Assembly (NCBI RefSeq): GCF_000187895.1
Contig: NZ_DS990118.1
Span: 62,001-126,000 of the forward strand
Source of the DNA: Phocaeicola plebeius DSM 17135
Lineage (GTDB): Bacteria; Bacteroidota; Bacteroidia; Bacteroidales; Bacteroidaceae
DNA: 64,000 nt
Direction of reading: 5' to 3'
Shown here: positions 47,701 to 55,467 of the stretch, piece by piece
Position numbering within the stretch: position 1 is the stretch's first letter
Layout of the letters: the number at the start of each line of letters is the position of its first letter
The notes under the pieces: model-generated
Told to the model about the DNA's origin: nothing
Seen by the model: the letters and a program-made list of their open reading frames with translations, nothing else
Database searches by the model: none
Program-made: the position numbers and the translations under genes

Positions 47701-47932
47701 TAAAAGAAACTACTAAAGTTTTTGCCGAAGCCGGCACACCAGAAATTGTAAAGTTTCCATCAATGTCGGTCACTGTCCCTACAGTAGTACCTTTTACCAA
47801 CACCGATGCGCCCACTACAGGTAAACCATCTTCTTCAGAAGTAACGTTACCAGTTACTTTTGAAACTTGAGCGTTTACCAGACCGATACCTATCATCAGG
47901 CAGGTCATTAACAGCATCAATTTTCTTTTCAT
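44777..47932 (-). CDS. SusC/RagA-family TonB-linked outer-membrane transporter, full length
   Basis: A 1051-residue complete SusC. It has a signal peptide ('MKRKLMLLMTCLMIGIGLVNAQ'), a CarboxypepD_reg-like domain (about 25-105, ending 'LVVSFIGLQSQEVAVKP'), the TonB-box region and plug ('YGSRAANGVVLITTKQ'), and a 22-strand barrel ending 'RTYTFGVNLAF'. It imports a ligand delivered by the SusD protein encoded downstream. A -7 box (TACTTTTG, 47993-48000) precedes it. It lies head to head with a second SusC lacking exactly this N-terminal part, with a tyrosine recombinase in between; it may be the currently expressed allele of a switch. Confidence 0.95.
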   Translation of the reverse strand: MKRKLMLLMTCLMIGIGLVNAQVSKVTGNVTSEEDGLPVVGASVLVKGTTVGTVTDIDGNFTISGVPASAKTLVVSFIGLQSQEVAVKPVVNVVLKSDAQALEEVVVVAYGTQSARTVTASVASIRNDALKDVPNTSLDQMMQGRASGLNVTTPSGGVGQAPVVHIRGVNSITSGTSPLYVVDGMPIQSGDLGGGLGNANALADINPADILSIDVLKDAAAAALYGSRAANGVVLITTKQGSSGKAKVTYDASVGFSNRTKFIDMMNAQEYVDFKNMAVRNAYGTDVAAELAAMDKTFIANPAYGDKAFNLMPGVDSNWADAIFQNGFTQDQTVAVSGGTEKVKYYMSANYNTQKGIVVGDNYKRLGGKANIVANVTDWLKIGMNSSVNVSSTAQVDAARNGSNFAVGGFPRMALANSPNIPIYDENGKGYYDRSLGVLGYGPNAVMNTFSNPVALVELGNKTNVDVTRILSSFFAEVTPVKGLTLKTQYNIDDARIENSRFWSPNHGDGVNNGGYAFNAAVHSSIWTWTNTATYDFTANRHHFNFLVGMEATESSYNEWDAARTGLQDDKFTNFQGTFANATASGSISKSSMVSYFGRINYDFASKYMFSINFRRDGLSALSKDNRWGNFGGVSAAWRVSEETFFEPLKHVVEDFKIKGSYGVVGNTNIDDYASRSYYSPYYYGSQGSYRLSKIADPNLKWESSEKYDVGFSARVLDRFDIDFDYFYTKSSDLILDVPQAPSKGLPGNILTTNAGKMTNSGIELTISADILRDGAFKWNTSFNITTTRNKVVSLANGLDNIIKGDASGLEITNITVPGKSIGQLYLTPTGGVDPETGFRVFYGENGERVLYNHASEAKWILEDGTPYEGSLKPVICGNTLPTWYGGWSNNFSYKNFDLSLFFQFSGGNYIYNGTKATVSDMRYWNNSKEVLQNYWTPERKNAMFPKPVYGDNYSNGSAMPISEWVEKGDYLRLKNISLGYTFNTKNWASAIGISKLRVYAQVQNLFVITGYSGMDPEVMSNTTNATLAPGTDKNTLPQARTYTFGVNLAF
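47697..47720 (-). repeat. Imperfect inverted repeat, left copy, in the SusC plug-domain coding region
   Basis: This 24-bp stretch matches the reverse complement of 49866-49889 at 20 of 24 positions. Both encode the T-L-V-(V/I)-S-F-I-G motif of SusC. It is a candidate crossover zone, though conservation of the protein motif alone could explain the similarity. Confidence 0.4.
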
Positions 47933-47992
47933 AAAAATCTCTCTTAAAGTTTAACTTTACATTAATAAAAATTCATTCACTCTAACGGGAGG

Positions 47993-48000
47993 CAAAAGTA
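47993..48000 (-). promoter_or_regulatory. -7 box of the full-length susC
   Basis: TACTTTTG on the minus strand matches TAnnTTTG, 60 bp upstream of the susC ATG. No TTTG is found at the -33 position, so an activator may be needed. Confidence 0.5.
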
Positions 48001-48166
48001 CTAATATCTTTTTAAATATTTATACTGTTTTCCAGAAAATACCTGCAAAAGGTTGCTTTTTAACACTTATACGTGCCACTTTTATGCAAAAGTCTGTTTT
48101 TATAAAGTAAATGATGTGCATTTCTTGTACTTGCACTTTATTATAATGCAAAAATATGAATCCTTT

Positions 48167-48179
48167 TTCGCCGGCACTT
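48167..48179 (+). repeat. Direct repeat flanking the recombinase, left copy
   Basis: TTCGCCGGCACTT matches TTCGCCGGAACTT at 49858-49870 at 12 of 13 positions, in the same orientation. The two copies bracket the recombinase gene, and the second lies exactly where the headless SusC begins. The GC-rich core stands out in AT-rich sequence. Confidence 0.4.
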
Positions 48180-48272
48180 GTTACTTTTAATTTGGTTAAA
48201 ATAGGCACTATATAGGTAATAATCTTCTTCTTATTGCATATTATCTGCATATTTTCTTAAAAACAACATAGT

Positions 48273-49436
48273 ATGAACAAGATTTATTTCAGATTGGTCT
48301 ACAATCGTAAAAAGAAGTTAAACAAATCAGGTAATGCTCTTATTCAGGTAGAAGCTTATAGAAATCGCAAGAAGGTTTACATTTCGACAGGAATATATGT
48401 TAATCCGCAACAATGGGACAAGCATCATAGCAAAATTATTCAACATCCACACTGTGAGGAACTGAATCGAATGTTGGAAGAGTTTATGCTGCAATTACAA
48501 TGGGAGGAATTAAAATCATGGAAACGTGGCGTTCATATTAACTTGTCTGCTTTTAAAACTCTCAACCATCAAAATGATACTGAAAGAATAACATTTTTAC
48601 CCTTTGGTAGAAACTGGGTAGAACATTCATCACGCAAGGATACTACCAAAAAGAACCTTCTTACGACATTGGATCTACTCAATCACTTTCGTTCTTCTAT
48701 TGAATTTGAAGATATAACTTATTCATTTCTTCTTGAGTTTGAAGATTTCATGCGACAAAAAATGTACGAAACAAATACAATTGCCAAACACATGCGACAA
48801 TTGAGGACTTTTGTTAACGAGGCTATTAAAAGAGGATACATTCAGCCGGAAGATTATCCGTTCAGAAAGTACCAGATAAAAACAACTCAGAGCAAACATA
48901 GTTTTCTGCTACCTGAAGAAATCAGGAAACTGGAAAAACTGGAACTGCCATTGTGCTCAAAATCGCTAATACATAGTTTAAAGGCTTTTTTATTTTGTTG
49001 TTACACAGGAGTCCGGTATTCAGACTTTGTACATCTTAATGAAAATAACATTGTCACAATAAAAGGAGAAAAATGGCTTATATTTAGAACTGTAAAGACT
49101 AATACGGAAGTTAGCATACCACTATACCTTCTCTTTCAAGGGAAAGCGCTCCGATTATTGCAGGAGTATAATCGGAATGTGAATGATTTTTTTCATTTAA
49201 AATCGAATTCTTCCGTAAATAAGGATTTAAAGAAAATAGGTATGTTGGCTAAAATAGAAAAGCACTTTTCATTTCATACGGCCCGACATACTAATGCTAC
49301 TCTTTTGATTTATAATGGTGCACAAATAACTACAGTCCAGAAACTGTTAGGGCACCAGAGTGTGAAGACTACTCAAGGATACAGTGATATTTTTTCGGGA
49401 ACGATTGTAAAAGACTTGAAGAAATGTAAGTTTTAA
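48273..49436 (+). CDS. Tyrosine-type site-specific recombinase
   Basis: A 387-residue integrase-family protein. The N-terminal arm/SAM-like domain (about 1-200, 'NKSGNALIQVEAYRNRKKVYISTG') is typical of Bacteroides tyrosine recombinases. Catalytic residues are visible: R near 247 in 'CCYTGVRYSDFVHL', H-x-x-R near 335 in 'FHTARHTNATLL', H in 'LLGHQSVKTTQ', and the nucleophile Y near 370 in 'TTQGYSDIF'. It lies alone between two SusC/SusD operons, with no other phage or conjugative genes, so a role in local DNA inversion is more likely than element integration. It has lower GC than its neighbours. Confidence 0.93.
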   Translation: MNKIYFRLVYNRKKKLNKSGNALIQVEAYRNRKKVYISTGIYVNPQQWDKHHSKIIQHPHCEELNRMLEEFMLQLQWEELKSWKRGVHINLSAFKTLNHQNDTERITFLPFGRNWVEHSSRKDTTKKNLLTTLDLLNHFRSSIEFEDITYSFLLEFEDFMRQKMYETNTIAKHMRQLRTFVNEAIKRGYIQPEDYPFRKYQIKTTQSKHSFLLPEEIRKLEKLELPLCSKSLIHSLKAFLFCCYTGVRYSDFVHLNENNIVTIKGEKWLIFRTVKTNTEVSIPLYLLFQGKALRLLQEYNRNVNDFFHLKSNSSVNKDLKKIGMLAKIEKHFSFHTARHTNATLLIYNGAQITTVQKLLGHQSVKTTQGYSDIFSGTIVKDLKKCKF

Positions 49437-49857
49437 TTTTTTGTAATACATTAAATTTCCAATATAGTCATGTAAATTTATGTTAACTTCTTTTTGTCGT
49501 ATTGCTTTTTCTTTTACCCTAAAGCCTTATACAGGCATATGCCTGCCAGCCCGTCAACCTCTCAACTTAGTCAGGAATTAATCTTCAAACTGACAACTAT
49601 TTTCAGTACACCTCAAACGCCCTTACGTTTGAAGTGAAACACCTAAGCGTTTTAATCAAAACGTCCTTACGTTTTGGATAAAACGTACTTATGTTTTCTT
49701 CCAAGCGCAAAGGCGTTTTTTCTGTCTAATTCTTCAGTAGAGTCTTAGTAGAAAACTTGTATTCGAGATTAATCTACAAATCATTATACATCATACTCTG
49801 AAGAGATAATGGGATTTTTACTTGCTTCATTACCAGTGAGTTATTTGTATTTATAGT
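49437..49857. other. Intergenic region between recombinase and headless susC
   Basis: 421 bp without a gene. It carries an array of five short palindromes (49614-49720). None of the three plus-strand frames encodes anything like a SusC signal peptide or plug domain, and a TAG at 49855-49857 closes the SusC frame. I find no TAnnTTTG promoter in front of the headless gene. Confidence 0.65.
49614..49720. repeat. Cluster of five palindromic 16-18-bp units
   Basis: Units at 49614-49631, 49637-49652, 49658-49675, 49680-49697 and 49703-49719 follow AAAACG-N-C-C-T-T-A-CGTTTT, some perfectly self-complementary in their arms (CAAACG/CGTTTG, AAAACG/CGTTTT). They are separated by 4-6 bp. The period is irregular and there are no unique spacers, so it is not a CRISPR array. 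Confidence 0.7.
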
Positions 49858-49889
49858 TCCGCCGGAACTTTGGTTATTTCTTTCATCGG
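49858..49889 (+). repeat. Right copies of the direct and inverted repeats at the headless susC boundary
   Basis: TTCGCCGGAACTT (49858-49870) repeats 48167-48179 directly. The overlapping 24 bp at 49866-49889 are the imperfect inverted match (20 of 24) to 47697-47720 inside the full-length susC. The SusC reading frame opens precisely at this point, after the TAG at 49855-49857. Confidence 0.45.
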
Positions 49890-52692
49890 AATGCAGTCGC
49901 AGGAAGTGAAAGTTAAACCTGTTGTAAAGGTTGTATTAAAGTCTGATGCTGAAGTACTTGACGAAGTAGTAGTAACCGGATATGGTAACTTCAAAAAAGC
50001 ATCCTTCACAGGTGCAGCTTCAACTGTAAATACAGGTAAATTAGAAGACGTTCCTGTTCTTTCTGTAGAAGAAAAATTGTCAGGAAGCGTACCTGGAGTA
50101 TCATTTAGTTCATCATCTAGTAACCCTGGTGCTGTAAGCAGCATCCGAATCCGTGGTATGGGATCTATCAATGCAGGGAATGACCCTCTCTATGTAATCG
50201 ACGGAACTCCTGTTACCAGTGGAAACGTCAGTGAGTTCTCTTACAGTGATGCCGGTACTAATATTTTGTCCACTTTGAATACTAATGATATTGAATCAAT
50301 TACCGTTATTAAGGATGCTGCAGCTGCTTCACTTTACGGTTCGCGTGCTGCCAACGGTGTAATCGTCATTACAACAAAGAGCGGTAGTCAGGGAAAGACA
50401 AAAGTCAATTTCCGTAGTGACTGGGGATTCTCAAACATGGCTATCAACTATCGTCCGCAATTGAGTGGTGACGAACGCCGCGAGCTGTTGTGGACTGGCT
50501 TGAAGAATTATGGTTTGTATGGCCAGGGAGTATCTGAAGCTGAAGCTACAGCATTTGCAGATGCAAATATCGATGCCTTTGCTGCGAAACCTTCTACTGG
50601 ATGGACCGATTGGAAAGATGAATTATTCAAGACTGGTGGTCATCAAAACTATCAGGTAAGTGTATCTGGTGGTGGACAAAATACCCAATTCTATACTTCT
50701 TTGTCTTACACCAAGCAGGATGGTATCGTTCAGAACCAAGGTCTGGAACGCTTCACTGGAAATGCAAACTTAACTCATACATTTAAAAGACTGACCGTTC
50801 AAGTAACAAGCCAGTTCTCTAAGATGATTCAGTCAAAAACTAATGAAGGAACGTCATACGATGGTGCAGTTGCTAACTATGCATTCTTTCAAAGTCCTTC
50901 TTCTACTCCATACAACGAAGACGGATCATTAAATAACGGTTGTGGTATGTTTGGTGTAAATCCATTATACGAATTCAACCACAGTTCTGACCGTGCTACC
51001 ATCATTAAGGCTTTCAACACAATTAAAGCTACCTATAACATTTGGGATAACCTGAATTTAAGCGAAAAGATTTCTTACGACTACATGACTAATACCAACG
51101 ATGTGTTGTGGGACAGAAATTCTAACAACGGTGGTCCTGGTGGTGTTATGCAACGTATCATCAACAAGAACGAACAGCTGAACACTCAGACTCAGTTGAC
51201 TTATAACAAATCTTTCGGCGAACATAATATTGATGCGCTGCTGGGCTTTGAAACGGAAGATAATGTTTATGCTTATAATTATATGTCTGGACAAGATTAT
51301 CCAGGTGATTTGTATGAGTTCACTAACGCAGGTTCTACTTCTGCCGACAGTAACACTCAGTCTTATCGCCTGACTTCTTTCCTTGGCCGTTTGAACTATG
51401 ATTTCGGAGGTAAATATTATCTGAGCGCAAGCTATCGTACAGATGGTAGTTCACGTCTGGCTAGAGACAATCGCTGGGGTAGTTTCTGGTCTGTATCCGG
51501 TGCATGGAGATTTACCCATGAAAACTTCATGGAACCAACCAAAGAAGTACTAACTGACGGTAAAGTACGTTTGTCTTATGGTGTAAACGGCACCCAACCT
51601 TCTGACTATTACGGTTATATGAACCTATATAAATATGGACAGAAATATAACGGTATTTCAGGCATGGGTATTATCGGTATTGCTAACCCGGATTTGAAAT
51701 GGGAAAAGAATAAAACTTTCAACGTAGGATTGGATTTAACTTTCCTGAATCGTTTCTCTTTAACATTTGATTACTATCAGCGTAAAACCAGCGACTTGAT
51801 CTACGATCTCCCGGTTTCTCAGGTAGGTGGTTACTATGATTCAAGCTATGGTTATTATATGCCGGTAAATGTCGGTGCGTTGAAGAACAGTGGTGTGGAA
51901 GTAACAATCCAGACTACCAACTTCCAAACAGATGATTTTACCTGGACTACTTCTTTGAACATCGGTCATAACACTAACGAACTGGTAACTTTAAATGGTG
52001 AGCAAAACGAAATCGTTTCTGGACCATTAATTCACCGTATCGGTGAAGCTTACTATTCTTACTACTTGTATGAATACGCTGGTGTAGATCCACAGACAGG
52101 TAAAGAAATGTTCTACAAGAATGATGGCACAGCTGATGCACGTCAGACTACAACCAATGTATCTGAAGCCAACAAAGTAATAGTAGGTAAACATGATGCG
52201 AAAGTAGAAGGAGGTCTGACTAACAACTTGCAATGGAAATGGTTCGATTTAGGATTCACATTCACTTACTCTTTGGGTGGAGATGCTTTCGACTATGCTA
52301 CATGGCAGCATACAGATGGAGGTACTTACTTGTATAATGGTGCTGTTCCGGCCTATTACAAATTAGAAGATATGTGGACTGGCCCAGGTGATACATCTGC
52401 CAAGTTACCTGCATTCCAGTATGGTAATAATGCTCAGTCCATGTCTTCACGTTGGTTAATGTCTACTGACTATCTGCGTTTGAAGAACCTGACTTTGGGT
52501 ATCCGTATACCTCAGAACTGGGCAAGCAAGGCCGGTATGAGCAATGCACGTATCTACTTCTCTGGTTCAAATCTGCTGACCTGGAAGTCTAAAGACCTGA
52601 CTGTAGACCCGGAAATGCCGGTTAGCGGTGTATGTACATTCGAGACTCCGGCTCTGAGAACCTTTACTTTCGGTATTGAATTGACTTTTTAA
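49858..52692 (+). pseudogene. SusC/RagA-family transporter lacking its N-terminus (silent or switchable allele)
   Basis: An open frame of about 944 codons begins 'FAGTLVISFIGMQSQEVKVKP' directly after a TAG stop. Compared with the full-length SusC encoded at 44777-47932 it lacks the signal peptide and about the first 70 residues of the plug-side CarboxypepD_reg domain; the only possible start is an internal TTG at 49870. Without a signal peptide it cannot reach the outer membrane as it stands. Everything downstream is intact: the plug ('YGSRAANGVIVITTKSG'), the barrel and the C-terminal 'RTFTFGIELTF'. An intact body with a clean 5' truncation fits a stored allele activated by recombination better than a decaying pseudogene. 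It shares an operon with the SusD gene at 52712. Confidence 0.8.
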
Positions 52693-52711
52693 CGCTAAGA
52701 ATTAAAAACAA

Positions 52712-54238
52712 ATGAGAATATTTAGACATATATTTACAGCTACGCTTGGTGTGGCAATGACCGCCAGCTTGTCATCTTGCGTCAATAACTGGTTGGACCA
52801 GACTCCAGCTGATGGTATCGATGCAGAAACAGCTATTCAAACAAGCTCAGACCTTGCTAATGTGAGAACTGGACTTTATGCTGCAGTAAAAGGAAACAGC
52901 ACTTTGGTTGATTATTATGGCCGACTGATGTTTGTATACGGAGACATGAGAGGTGAAGACGTACAGTATGAATATAACAGCGGTAGTGGACGTGCCCAGT
53001 TCTATTATTACATGAACTATTCTACAGCTGATGATTTCGGTTCTTCTTCTGCTATCTGGCAGACTCCGTATGTAGTAATTGCGCGTGCAAATCGTGTAAT
53101 TGAAGCTGGAGAAAGCGGTCAACTTTCAGATGCTGAAGAGGCACAGGATGAGATTGCACAATATGTAGCGGAAGCAAAAGTGCTCCGTGCAATGGCGTTG
53201 TTCGATCTGACTCGTGTTTACGGCAAGCCGTATACTATGGATCAGGGAGCATCTTTAGGTGTGCCCATCGTTACTTCTCCTATTGAAGCCAGCGAAAAGC
53301 CAGCTCGTAATACTGTTGCTGAATGTTATACAGCTATTGAAAAAGATCTGAACGATGCGATTTCTTCAGGTGCTCTGATGACTCAAAACGATGAAGACAG
53401 CAAAGGTTACATCAATATCTGGGCTGCAAAAGCTTTACAGGTTCGTGTATATATGACCAAGGGGGAATGGAGTAATGCACTGGCCGTTGCTGAAGACATC
53501 ATCAACAACTCTCCTTATTCTTTATGGAGTACCTCTGAATATGTAGGAGCATGGTCTGAAGCCAATGCATCACATGCAAAGGAAATCTTGTTCGAACTAG
53601 TCATCGATGATACTACCGACTGGACTGACCGTGAAGGTATCGCATATTTATATGCCGATGTAGCCGGTGTCGGATACGGTGATGTAGTTGTTACAAAGTC
53701 CTTCTCTGATATGCTGACTTCTGATCCACAAGATGTAAGAAACAATGTTCTACAAGAGCCAATGGATTCAGAATCACCGTATGCTGGATTTAAGGTTTAT
53801 ATCAACAAAATGCCTGCTGTAAATGGAGATGCACGTTATGCCAATGTTCCGGTATTACGTTTGTCTGAAGTTTATCTGTCAGCAGCTGAAGCTGCATTTC
53901 AGGAAAATGACCTTAACAAGGCTGCCAGCCTGTTGAATGATATTATCAGCAATCGTACTACAGACGCGTCTAAACAGATAACTGCTGCCAACATTACACT
54001 GGATCGTATCTATACAGAACGCCGTAAGGAGCTCGTTGGTGAAGGACAACGCTATTTCGATGCAATGAGACGTGGTGAAACTATCGTCCGTTACACGTCA
54101 GAAGCTGACCGTGGCTGGCACGATGTATTGACTGAAGAAGCTAAGAGTTTTGACCGTAACTCAAAGAAGGCTCTCCCGTTAATTCCTGCATCAGAAATGA
54201 ATGCAAACCCGAACATGGTTCAGAACCCTGCTTATTAA
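52712..54238 (+). CDS. SusD/RagB-family lipoprotein paired with the headless SusC
   Basis: A 508-residue lipoprotein with an intact lipobox ('MTASLSSCVNNWLDQTP') and the SusD C-terminal pattern ('RRKELVGEGQRYFDAMRRGE', 'ALPLIPASEMNANPNM'). It begins 19 bp after the SusC stop and would be cotranscribed with it. It is distinct in sequence from the SusD at 43361, so the two pairs probably bind different ligands. No promoter of its own is visible. Codons rich in T-ending forms suggest the pair is well expressed when active. Confidence 0.9.
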   Translation: MRIFRHIFTATLGVAMTASLSSCVNNWLDQTPADGIDAETAIQTSSDLANVRTGLYAAVKGNSTLVDYYGRLMFVYGDMRGEDVQYEYNSGSGRAQFYYYMNYSTADDFGSSSAIWQTPYVVIARANRVIEAGESGQLSDAEEAQDEIAQYVAEAKVLRAMALFDLTRVYGKPYTMDQGASLGVPIVTSPIEASEKPARNTVAECYTAIEKDLNDAISSGALMTQNDEDSKGYINIWAAKALQVRVYMTKGEWSNALAVAEDIINNSPYSLWSTSEYVGAWSEANASHAKEILFELVIDDTTDWTDREGIAYLYADVAGVGYGDVVVTKSFSDMLTSDPQDVRNNVLQEPMDSESPYAGFKVYINKMPAVNGDARYANVPVLRLSEVYLSAAEAAFQENDLNKAASLLNDIISNRTTDASKQITAANITLDRIYTERRKELVGEGQRYFDAMRRGETIVRYTSEADRGWHDVLTEEAKSFDRNSKKALPLIPASEMNANPNMVQNPAY

Positions 54239-54287
54239 TGATTACAGAAGTGAACCTTAAGAATTAAAACCCAAATTATTCATTTAT

Positions 54288-54326
54288 AAAAGGAGTCCGA
54301 AATTACATCGGGCTCCTTTTCCTTTT
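54288..54326 (+). terminator. Intrinsic terminator of the second SusC/SusD operon
   Basis: Arms AAAAGGAGTCCGA (54288-54300) and TCGGGCTCCTTTT (54308-54320) pair over 13 bp with one wobble, followed by CCTTTT. Confidence 0.83.
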
Positions 54327-54363
54327 ATCAAAAGAATCAGAATATCTCCGATTTCCTTTGCAA

Positions 54364-54397
54364 TAAAAAACCGGAATCACATATCTGCAATTCCGGT
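54364..54397 (-). terminator. Intrinsic terminator of the nucleotidyltransferase gene
   Basis: A perfect 8-bp stem (ACCGGAAT 54370-54377 with 54390-54397), followed on the minus strand by TTTTTATT. Confidence 0.8.
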
Positions 54398-54430
54398 CAT
54401 ACTATATTAAGTATATAATCTGTTTTCTAA

Positions 54431-55336
54431 TCAGAACAATTTAGCAGGATACTCACCAGCATCTACCAAAGCCTGAATCTTGTCAACTACACTCTGGCGG
54501 TCTGCAGCGTATGTCACACCGAACCACTTAGAAGTTGTATCCAAAACCTTAACAGTGGCAGTTCCTTCATTGATCAGTTTGTTCACCATCAACGGAATGA
54601 AGTATTCACATTTCAAGTTGCCGATATTTTCTTTCAGAAATTCAGCGAAATATTCTTCTGAATATTGGAAATAATCAGGAGTGAATCCCCACATATTCAT
54701 TGAAACAGGAGTATTATCTTCAATACCAACCCATTCGCCATTTTCATCTTTATAAGAAACCACACCGTCTACACGCATAATTTCTGTACGTTCAACGACT
54801 GTTGTCAGATGAGCATTTTCATCAGTTGCACATACACCACGGGCAACAGTTCCACTTTCAGACAAAGTGTTTCCTACACGGAAACCTACCATGCTGTAGT
54901 CGTTCTTTGCACCTTCTGGCAATTCTGACAAGTATTTACCCAATACGGCAAAACTGTCACGTCCATAGAAGTCGTCAGCGTTGATTACGGCAAATGGTTC
55001 TTTAATTACATTCTTACCCATCAACACTGCATGATTAGTTCCCCAAGGTTTTACACGACCTTCCGGACAAGTAAAGCCAGCAGGCAGGTCGTTCAAATCC
55101 TGGAACACAACTTCTACAGGAATATGATTTTCATATTTGCTTACAATCTTTTCACGGAAATCTTTTTCAAAATCACGACGGATTACGAAGACCAATTTCC
55201 CAAAACCACCACGGATTGCATCAAAAATTGAATAATCCATGATTGTTTCACCGTTAGGACCCAGTCCATCAAGCTGTTTTAAGCCACCGTAACGACTCCC
55301 CATACCGGCAGCCAGTACAAATAAAGTTGGTTTCAT
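54431..55336 (-). CDS. Sugar-phosphate nucleotidyltransferase
   Basis: A 301-residue NTP_transferase-fold enzyme. The nucleotide-binding start is 'LFVLAAGMGSRYGGLKQLDGLGPNG' (G-x-G-(S/T)-R-x-x-x-L/K-x-x pattern) and the metal-binding aspartate is in 'FAVINADDFYG'. It most resembles UTP-glucose-1-phosphate uridylyltransferase-like proteins, but the exact sugar cannot be read, so no gene symbol is given. It is monocistronic and convergent with the second SusC/SusD operon. Confidence 0.85.
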   Translation of the reverse strand: MKPTLFVLAAGMGSRYGGLKQLDGLGPNGETIMDYSIFDAIRGGFGKLVFVIRRDFEKDFREKIVSKYENHIPVEVVFQDLNDLPAGFTCPEGRVKPWGTNHAVLMGKNVIKEPFAVINADDFYGRDSFAVLGKYLSELPEGAKNDYSMVGFRVGNTLSESGTVARGVCATDENAHLTTVVERTEIMRVDGVVSYKDENGEWVGIEDNTPVSMNMWGFTPDYFQYSEEYFAEFLKENIGNLKCEYFIPLMVNKLINEGTATVKVLDTTSKWFGVTYAADRQSVVDKIQALVDAGEYPAKLF

Positions 55337-55467
55337 AGAATTGTATTAAAATTAATAACTACGCAAAGGTAAACAAATAATGTGATTTCAAAACATTGTT
55401 CATAAACAAAATGTATCACCTTTTGGTTCTTTTTTATATATTCGCATAACTAATGATTCAATTGTAT

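Larger units (their letters stand above)
47933..48272. other. Intergenic region between full-length susC and the recombinase
   Basis: 340 bp, strongly AT-rich, with no gene. It holds the susC -7 box TACTTTTG (minus strand, 47993-48000), a 13-bp element at 48167-48179 that is almost repeated at 49858-49870, and two GCATATT words just before the recombinase ATG. I see no clear TTTG/TAnnTTTG promoter for the recombinase. Confidence 0.6.

Noticed and set aside
48273..49436. Recombinase as the integrase of a prophage or conjugative element
   Set aside because: Both sides are ordinary chromosomal SusC/SusD operons and no structural, relaxase or transfer genes are present.
49614..49720. Repeat array considered as a CRISPR
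   Set aside because: Units are short palindromes with 4-6-bp gaps and no unique 25-40-bp spacers, and no cas genes are nearby.
49437..49857. Possibility that the second susC is only frameshifted and its N-terminus lies in another frame upstream
   Set aside because: None of the plus-strand frames between the recombinase and 49858 encodes a signal peptide or a G-x-V-x-D-x-x-G-x-P-L plug motif; the 5' end is missing, not shifted.
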